Source: Heterohyrax brucei (Eukaryota > Chordata > Mammalia > Hyracoidea > Procaviidae). From it: a stretch of 64,000 nt of DNA. The stretch covers positions 151,088,329 to 151,152,328 of the forward strand of contig CM053143.1 in assembly GCA_028571685.1 (NCBI GenBank). The letters run 5' to 3'. Below the pieces are notes generated by a model. That model had not been told where the DNA came from, made no database searches, and worked only from the letters and a program-made list of their open reading frames with translations. Made by a program: the position numbers and the translations under genes. Of this stretch, positions 46,028 to 64,000 are shown piece after piece (positions within the stretch are counted from its first letter, which is position 1; the number at the start of each line of letters is the position of its first letter).

Positions 46028-46512
46028 TGTTATAGAATTGTGACCCCCTCAAAAATAGTATTGTAAATCTAGCCTCTGTGCCTATGGTTACAGTACTATT
46101 TTGGAATCAGTTGTATTTGCTATGTTAATGAGACAGGACGAGTGTATGATGTGACAGTCCCTTCTGAGATATACCCAGTGCCATCAATGTGATTCTGATT
46201 CACAGCAATCCTGTAGGTGAGAGTAGAACTGCCCCATAGAGTTTCCAAGGAGCACCTAGTAGATTTGAACTGCTGACCTTTTTGGTTAGCAGACGTAGCA
46301 CTTAACCCACTAGGTGACCAGGGTGCCTTTCTGAGATATAAGAGAGATAAAACGAGCACGAGAGCAGATGTGGAGGAAGAGAGATGCCAAGCCACATGCA
46401 GATTGCCCAGGAACAGAAGCCCAGTGGGACCTTCCTGCAGACAAAAAGACTTTCCCTAGAGCCAGCACTTTGAATCCAGACTTCTAGCCTCCAAACTGTG
46501 AGAAAATACACT
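46028..46512 (+). repeat. MLT1-type LTR, split by a SINE
   Basis: 'tgttatagaattgtgacccc', 'gctatgttaatgagacagga', 'cctccaaactgtgagaaaat'. About 90 bp before it (45940-46027) look like MaLR internal sequence abutting the 3' LTR. Confidence 0.7.
46174..46328 (-). repeat. AfroSINE, short form, with 12-bp target duplication
   Basis: Flanked by TTCTGAGATATA at 46162-46173 and 46329-46340, inside the MLT1-type LTR. Confidence 0.9.
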
Positions 46513-47274
46513 TATGTTAAAGGCGAAAGAATACAAATACTTTCTTGCTGAAAAAGGCTAACCATCACCAGAGCCTTCAGGAGTCCTATCTTTTTGCTGG
46601 TGGATGTTGATGGCTGCTGACAGACCAGGGTGGTGGTTGCTGAAGGCTGGGGTGGCTGGGGCAATTTCTTAAAATAAGCCAACAATGAAGTGGGCTGTGT
46701 TGATGACTGTTCCTTTCATGAAAGGTTTCTCTGTAGTTTGCAATGCTGTTTCACAGCCTTTTACCCACAGAATTCCTATCAGTTGGAGTCAATCCTCTCA
46801 AATCCTGTGGCTGCTTTGTCAAATAACTGTATGCAATACTCCAAATTCTTCATTATTATTTCAACAATGTTCACACTGTCTTCACTAGGAATCAATTTCA
46901 TCTCAAGAAACCACTTTCTTTGCTCATCTGTAAGAAACAACTCCTCATCCACTTTTCATCATGAGATTGTAGCAATTCAGTCACATCTTCAGGATCCACT
47001 TCTAATTCTAGTTCTCTTGTTATTTCCACTGCATCTGCTGCTACCTTCACTGAAGTTGTGAATCCCTGTAAATCCTCTGTGAGGGCTGGAATCAACTTTC
47101 TCCAAAGGCCTGTCAATATTATTATTTTGACCTCCTCCCACTAATCATGAATGTCCTTAATGGCATCTAGAATGATGAATCCTTTCCAGAAAGGTTTCAG
47201 TTTAATTTGCTCAGCTCCATCAGAGAAATCACTACCTATGGCAGCTAGTCTTCTAAAATCTTTTAAAAATTTCT

Positions 47275-47757
47275 TTGTGCTTTAAAAGTTTACAATCCAA
47301 TTTGTCATATAAAACCCTGAACATACACTACTATGCAACTTGGACTGTTTTCCCCCACCACCGCCCTGAGATAGCACACTCCTCCTTTCCATCAACTCCT
47401 GTCCCCTATACCTTTTCATCTTTCCTCTAGAGAGCATATTAAAGAGCATATTAAAGCCAAGCTTATTATTCATCAGCATCGCTCTATGTCTTATAGTCCA
47501 GTCCAATCCTTGTCTGAAGAGTAGATTTCAGTACCGGTTTTAGCTTGGGCTAAGAGTCCAGGGCTCATGTGCTCAGGGGACCCCTCCCCCCCAGTCTGAT
47601 GGACCATCAAGTGTGGTCTTTTAGCAGAGTTCCAGTTCTGGACACCCATCTTTCTCCCACTACATCAGGGACTGTTTGTTTCTTCCCTGTCATTGGTGGT
47701 AGCTGGGCACCATACAGTTCTTCTGGTCTCATGCTAACTGCATTTCTCAATTAAGTC
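47275..47757 (-). mobile_element. Elephant-type L1 3' UTR
   Basis: 'tttgtgctttaaaagtttac', 'ccttgtctgaagagtagatt', 'ggtggtagctgggcaccata'. Inserted in the Tigger element. Confidence 0.7.
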
Positions 47758-48699
47758 AAAATTACTCCTTAATTCATAGGTTGCAGAATGCATGTTGTGT
47801 TAGCAGGCAAGAAACCACTCTTTTCCTTGTACATCTCCATTAGAACTCTTGGGTGACCCAGTGAATTGTCCATAAGCAGTAGTATTTCGAAATGACCTTT
47901 TTCCTCAGTAGTAGGTCTCAACACTCAGCACACCATGCTGAAACAGATATGCTATCTGTTCAATTTTATAGAGCACAGGAAGAATAAATCTGGCATAATT
48001 CCTAAGGCCCTAGGATTTTCAGAACAGTACATGAGCACAGGCTTCAATTTAGTTACCAGCTACATTAGCCCCTAACAAGAGAGTCAGCCTGTCCTTTGAA
48101 GCTCTGAAGTGAGTCACTGACATCTCTCTAACTATGCAGTGGAAATATGAGAACTAGAATCAGAAGTAGAACCTGAAAATGTGACTGAGTTGCTGATAAA
48201 ACTTAAGTGGATGAGTTGTTTCTTACAGATAAGCAAAGAAAGCAGTTTCTCAAGATGGAATCGACTCCTAGTAGAGATGGTGGGAACATCTTCTCATAGC
48301 TTAGAGAGGAGCTATATGCTAGATGACATCTTCTGCCTGTATAAGGCTGTTTTATCTATATTAAGAATTTGTAGTTTAGTGTAGCCACCTTCAATCATCT
48401 TAGGTAGATCTTTGGGATAATCTGCTGCAGCTTCTACATCAGCACTTGCTGCCTTATCCTGCATCTTTATGGTATGGAAAAGGCAGCTTTCCTTAAACCT
48501 CTTGAACTTCTGCTAGCTTCAAGATTTTCCTTTGCAGCTCTCTCAGTCTTCACAGAATTGACAAGTTAGGGCCTTGCTGAGTTACACTTTGGCATAAGGG
48601 GTTGTTGCAGCTGGTTTGATTTTCTATCCAGACCACTGAAACTTTCTATCAGCAATAAAGCTGTTTCACTGTCTTATCATTTGTGTGTTCACTCTTGTG

Positions 48700-48894
48700 G
48701 TGCGGCAGTTAAGCGTTTGGCTGATAACCAAAAGGTCGGCTGCCCCTGTAGTTGTCTAGGCTTGGATCTTTATGGGAGCAGATCACCTGGTCTTTCTCCC
48801 ACAGGTTTCCAAGGAGTGGCTATGGATTTGAACAGCTGGCCTTTTTCTTAGAGCCTCAACTCTTAACCCCTTTGCCACCAGGCTCCCTAACGTG
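48700..48894. repeat. Two SINE parts in opposite orientation
   Basis: 48,700-48,746 is a plus-strand AfroSINE head ('gtggtgcggcagttaagcgt', 'ataaccaaaaggtcggc'); 48,747-48,894 is a minus-strand SINE ('ggatctttatgggagcagat', ending 'gccaccaggctcc'). Confidence 0.65.
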
Positions 48895-48899
48895 TCAAC

Positions 48900-49045
48900 A
48901 GTGACTCATTAATACTTAACAAATGTTCCATAGTAACAAGTTAACAGAGGAAACTGAGTAACGGGGTATTTGGTGATGCCCTGCAGTATCTTCTCAGTTG
49001 TCCTAAATCTAAAACTGCTCTAAAATAGTCTACTGAACTTTTTTG
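48900..49045 (+). mobile_element. Old L1 3' end fragment
   Basis: 'tggtgatgccctgcagtatc' and 'ctaaaactgctctaaaatag' are L1M 3' end features. Confidence 0.5.
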
Positions 49046-49073
49046 TATTATTTTCACAGGTATGCACATTGGG

Positions 49074-49222
49074 TCATGCTGGCACAGTGATGAGGAGCTC
49101 AGCTGCTAACCAAAAGATCAGGAGTTCAAATCCACTAGCCACTCCTTGGAAACCCCATGGAGCAGTTCTACTCTTTCCTACAGGATAGCTGTAAGTCAGA
49201 ATGAAAGGGATGGCAAAGGGTT
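49074..49222 (+). repeat. AfroSINE, short form, just past the UCHL1 poly-A site
   Basis: 'cagctgctaaccaaaagatc', 'aaccccatggagcagttcta'. Ends 200 bp below the inferred UCHL1 cleavage site. Confidence 0.75.
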
Positions 49223-49419
49223 TGAAGCTTTATGCATTAATATAAATATATAAAACAAAGTCTAAAGATACCACTAAACCACTAATAGTTTTACGGTCAT
49301 TTCCTTACCTGTATTCTGTGAATTGTTTTATGGAAGACATATGCATACATTACCACTAAAATTCTTGAGATATATAGAGAAAGGGTAAAATAAAAAAAGT
49401 AAAAACCACTACAGGCTTC

Positions 49420-49791
49420 TCTCTTACCAGCAGAAAAGTTTTATTCCTTTTAAAGACAATTAAACCACATCCAAGGCATTAAGTAACAGACATAAACCAA
49501 AGTAGCCATTTAAAGCAGTAGATATTAAGATACAAGACATATGATAGAGGATCTAGGGGAGATGCTTCACCACCTGAAGCTCAGACCAAACCTTGCTTGA
49601 ACCAACAGTGGAGCTCTGCCAGTGCCAGGGAGTGGCTGAGGGTACAAGCGCTTCTGCAGAACGACGAACAGCTGTGTCTTACAAATACTGAAGCATTTTA
49701 GACTGTATCGGTAGATACATGTTTTCATGTTGAAGGGAAAAGGGGAAGTTAAATCCCTCCTACAGGGCACTGGAATCCCACTCACACGGCA
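49420..49791 (-). other. UCHL1: UCHL1 3' untranslated region
   Basis: About 370 nt between the stop codon and the inferred cleavage site. It holds no recognisable transposable element although its surroundings are full of them, which fits purifying selection on an mRNA end. The low edge is inferred from the poly-A signal. Confidence 0.8.
49440..49445 (-). terminator. UCHL1: UCHL1 polyadenylation signal AATAAA
   Basis: Canonical AATAAA on the minus strand 347 nt past the stop codon; cleavage is expected 15-25 nt further on, near 49420. Confidence 0.8.
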
Positions 49792-62306
<12,515 letters not shown>

Positions 62307-62376
62307 CTTCACAATAAGCAAAGACACCACACCCGTGAGAAAGCAGAAACAGCAGGCGGAGCCGCCCAAGCTGCCT

Positions 62377-62384
62377 CTATAAAG
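62377..62384 (-). promoter_or_regulatory. UCHL1: TATA-like box of UCHL1 (CTTTATAG)
   Basis: The minus strand reads CTTTATAG about 70 nt before the ATG, placing transcription start near 62350 and giving a 5' UTR of about 45 nt. A TGACGCA element (CREB/AP-1-like) lies at 62393-62399 and a CTGCGCAGG block (NRF1-like half site) just upstream of it. Site functions are inferred from motif likeness only. Confidence 0.6.
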
Positions 62385-63594
62385 CGCCGGCCTGACGCAC
62401 TGTGGGGCCTGCGCAGGGGGAGCAGGGGCAAAACCAAGCGAGGGGGAAAACAGCCACACGAAGCTAAATGGTCGCGAACCCCCCATACTCAGCGGCAAGT
62501 GGTACGGCCGAGGCCCCAAACCTTGCAGTCTCACTCGCTGCTGGTGAGATAATGTAATGGTGGTGGAGATGGGTTTTGTGGGTGGTTGTTCCTTCCATGC
62601 GTATTGAGCAGTCTTTTTGATGCAGTCTCGTTTTGGGGTTTTTTTTTTTTGCGGATTTTCTGGACCCTCCCTCCCTTTTTATCATCCCAGTCACCTGGAA
62701 GCTCTGGTTCTCCGAAGCATTGAGAAAAAGCTCAGATTCAACAGGTATACAGTTAATACGACAATAAATACATATTCTCCAAATCTCTCAGCTGTTTGCA
62801 CTGGACCTTAGACAATTCATCCTCCATGTTCAATCAAAGCAGTACTCAGGTTCATTTTTAATTCACTTGAGTGGAAAAGAATCTGCTTTATAACATAAAA
62901 CGCATTAGTAATGCTGATGTAATGTGACTCCAGAGAAGTCGTTCTAAGGAAACGGTAGAAACCTGGGGATGTGGCCGCATGCAGGGCACAGGGAAGGCAG
63001 GCAGTGGGAGACTTCAGCAAACAGCTCCAAAGGAAAGAGCGGCATGCTCCCCGGAAAAGAGGCAGTAAAAGGAAAAGTCTTTTCAAAATAATGTGAACCT
63101 TTGAAAAATGAAAGTCTGAGTTTACAGTAGAACAATCCCAGTGAAGAGGGGGATGGCCGTTAAAGTAAGCCCATTCTTCTAATGATAGGTGGGTCGCACC
63201 TGCCACCCACAACGGGAGCATAATCAAAACGTGGTGTGGAAAAAAAAAAAGTTTATGCCAGAGAATGAATTTAAAGAATGGCAAAAATCTGTAAGAATAG
63301 TGCCAGAAAAGCTTAACCCTCAGAGAGCCCTGGGACGTAGAAATGCTAAGGAAGCAGAAAGGTTTGGTATTTTAAAGAATATGTTCAGAAAAAAATGATG
63401 AGGTCTGGAGGACCAGACCAGTTGTTTGGGGGTCCAGAGTTCACAAGAGATGGCAGAGGGAAGGGAGGAAATCTGCATTATTTTAGTGATTGCCTCCGCA
63501 GTGCATTTCGATGCTTGTATATCATCTCATTTGATCCATACAGAATCCAGTGGGGAAATTTATTGCTGTCATTTTACAGATGAGAATCCAAAGC

Positions 63595-63703
63595 TTGTTG
63601 TTGGGTGCCATCCAGTCAGTTCCCACTCACAGCAACCCATGTGACAAAGTAGAACTAAAACATAGGCTTTTCCAGGCTGTAATCTTTATGGAAACCGATA
63701 GCC
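63595..63703 (-). repeat. AfroSINE-type SINE, 3' half
   Basis: Plus strand reads 'gttgttgggtgccatccagtc' and later 'ccaggctgtaatctttatgga', the reverse of the SINE tail and middle. The tRNA-like head is missing. It lies 1.3 kb upstream of the UCHL1 ATG. Confidence 0.7.
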
Positions 63704-63705
63704 AG

Positions 63706-63795
63706 GTGTTACGAATTGAATTTTTCCTCCCCCCACAAGTATGTGTTGTAAATCCTAACCCCTCTACAGATAGTCCCTTATATAAGACTATTCAG
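63706..63795 (+). repeat. MaLR/ERVL-type LTR, 5' fragment
   Basis: Begins 'tgttacgaattgaatttt' and continues 'atgtgttgtaaatcctaacccct', the start typical of the MLT1-like LTRs elsewhere in the window. Truncated. Confidence 0.55.
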
Positions 63796-64000
63796 CTTAT
63801 TACAAACTGTTGAGGATCCCTCTTTTTTTGCACATTTTATTTTTAAGTAATATGCACTGCATACAGTGTTGCAGCACATAATTTGCTGATGTCATCATTC
63901 TCATGCCAGCCCTCAAAGACAAAGATCAGATTTGCAAAGACACTGATAATAAAAAGCAAAAATAATAAAAACTAAAAAGAACAAATGAAGAAAAACAAGT

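Larger units (their letters stand above)
45754..48690 (-). mobile_element. Tigger1-type (Tc1/mariner) DNA transposon, interrupted three ways
   Basis: One terminus at 45754 ('ccggcatacctcagcaaaat' and 'gtgggttcagttctaggcac'), then reversed transposase-coding sequence at 46533-47274 and 47758-48690. On the minus strand at 47116-46898 residues RELELEVDPEDVTELLQSHD are readable, a Tigger transposase landmark. Interruptions: an LTR with internal remnant (about 45940-46512), an L1 3' UTR (47275-47757), and an inverted internal duplication (48135-48290). The other terminus is absent. Transposase is disabled. Confidence 0.8.
62561..64000. other. UCHL1 upstream flank
   Basis: Mostly unremarkable AT-rich DNA with no supportable exon. 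It holds a 3'-half SINE (about 63595-63703) and an LTR fragment (about 63706-63795). I see nothing to call in 62,561-63,590 or 63,800-64,000. Confidence 0.5.

Overview
The window is mammalian nuclear DNA and almost certainly afrotherian, most likely an elephant or another proboscidean. Dozens of copies of a tRNA-derived SINE (AfroSINE type: a head reading 'gctgctaaccaaaaggt', a body reading 'ggcagttctactctgtcct' and a tail reading 'tatgagtcggaatcgactcga') are scattered over both strands. They sit with BovB/RTE-type LINE copies, L1 copies with an elephant-like 3' UTR, MaLR/ERVL-type solo LTRs, MER5A/hAT and Tigger DNA transposons, and older MIR and L2 fragments. There are no operons, Shine-Dalgarno sites or other bacterial features.

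The only cellular protein-coding gene I can support is UCHL1 (ubiquitin C-terminal hydrolase L1), on the minus strand from about 62,350 (start) to 49,420 (poly-A site). All nine coding exons were located by splice sites and reading frame: 62306-62274, 62169-62158, 61702-61574, 58462-58312, 55923-55838, 55759-55712, 54727-54661, 53479-53421 and 49878-49792. They join in frame to 672 nt, encoding 223 residues plus stop, the usual length of the mammalian protein. The catalytic residues Cys90, His161 and Asp176 and oxyanion-hole Gln84 are all present. The promoter and exons 1-3 lie in a CpG-rich block (about 61,560-62,560) with a TATA-like box.

Positions 1-49,400 are intergenic and dominated by transposable elements. 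0-13 kb: an L1 ORF2 fragment, SINEs, an RTE copy, L1 3' UTRs and LTR pieces, and a 1.2-kb minus-strand RTE. 13-23 kb: an L1 3' half, MER5A, and several LTRs, including an LTR nested in an LTR. 23-31 kb: the 5' end and ORF1 of a minus-strand L1 without ORF2, and an LTR inserted into a SINE. 31-45 kb: a SINE dimer, a second L1 3' half, a 2.2-kb RTE copy with endonuclease and RT remnants, a full-length solo LTR and a SINE cluster. 45.7-48.7 kb: a Tigger1-type DNA transposon broken up by an LTR (itself carrying a SINE) and an L1 3' UTR, with an internal inverted duplication. 62.6-64 kb, upstream of UCHL1, holds little apart from a half SINE and an LTR fragment.

No novel coding system was found. 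The notable observations are the completeness and small quirks of UCHL1 (12-nt microexon, 78-bp intron, Ala at position 18), a SINE lying inverted on the strand antisense to UCHL1, and a set of insertions with readable target-site duplications that give a relative chronology. Repeat family names come from memory of consensus features, not from a database search; boundaries of old repeats are approximate.
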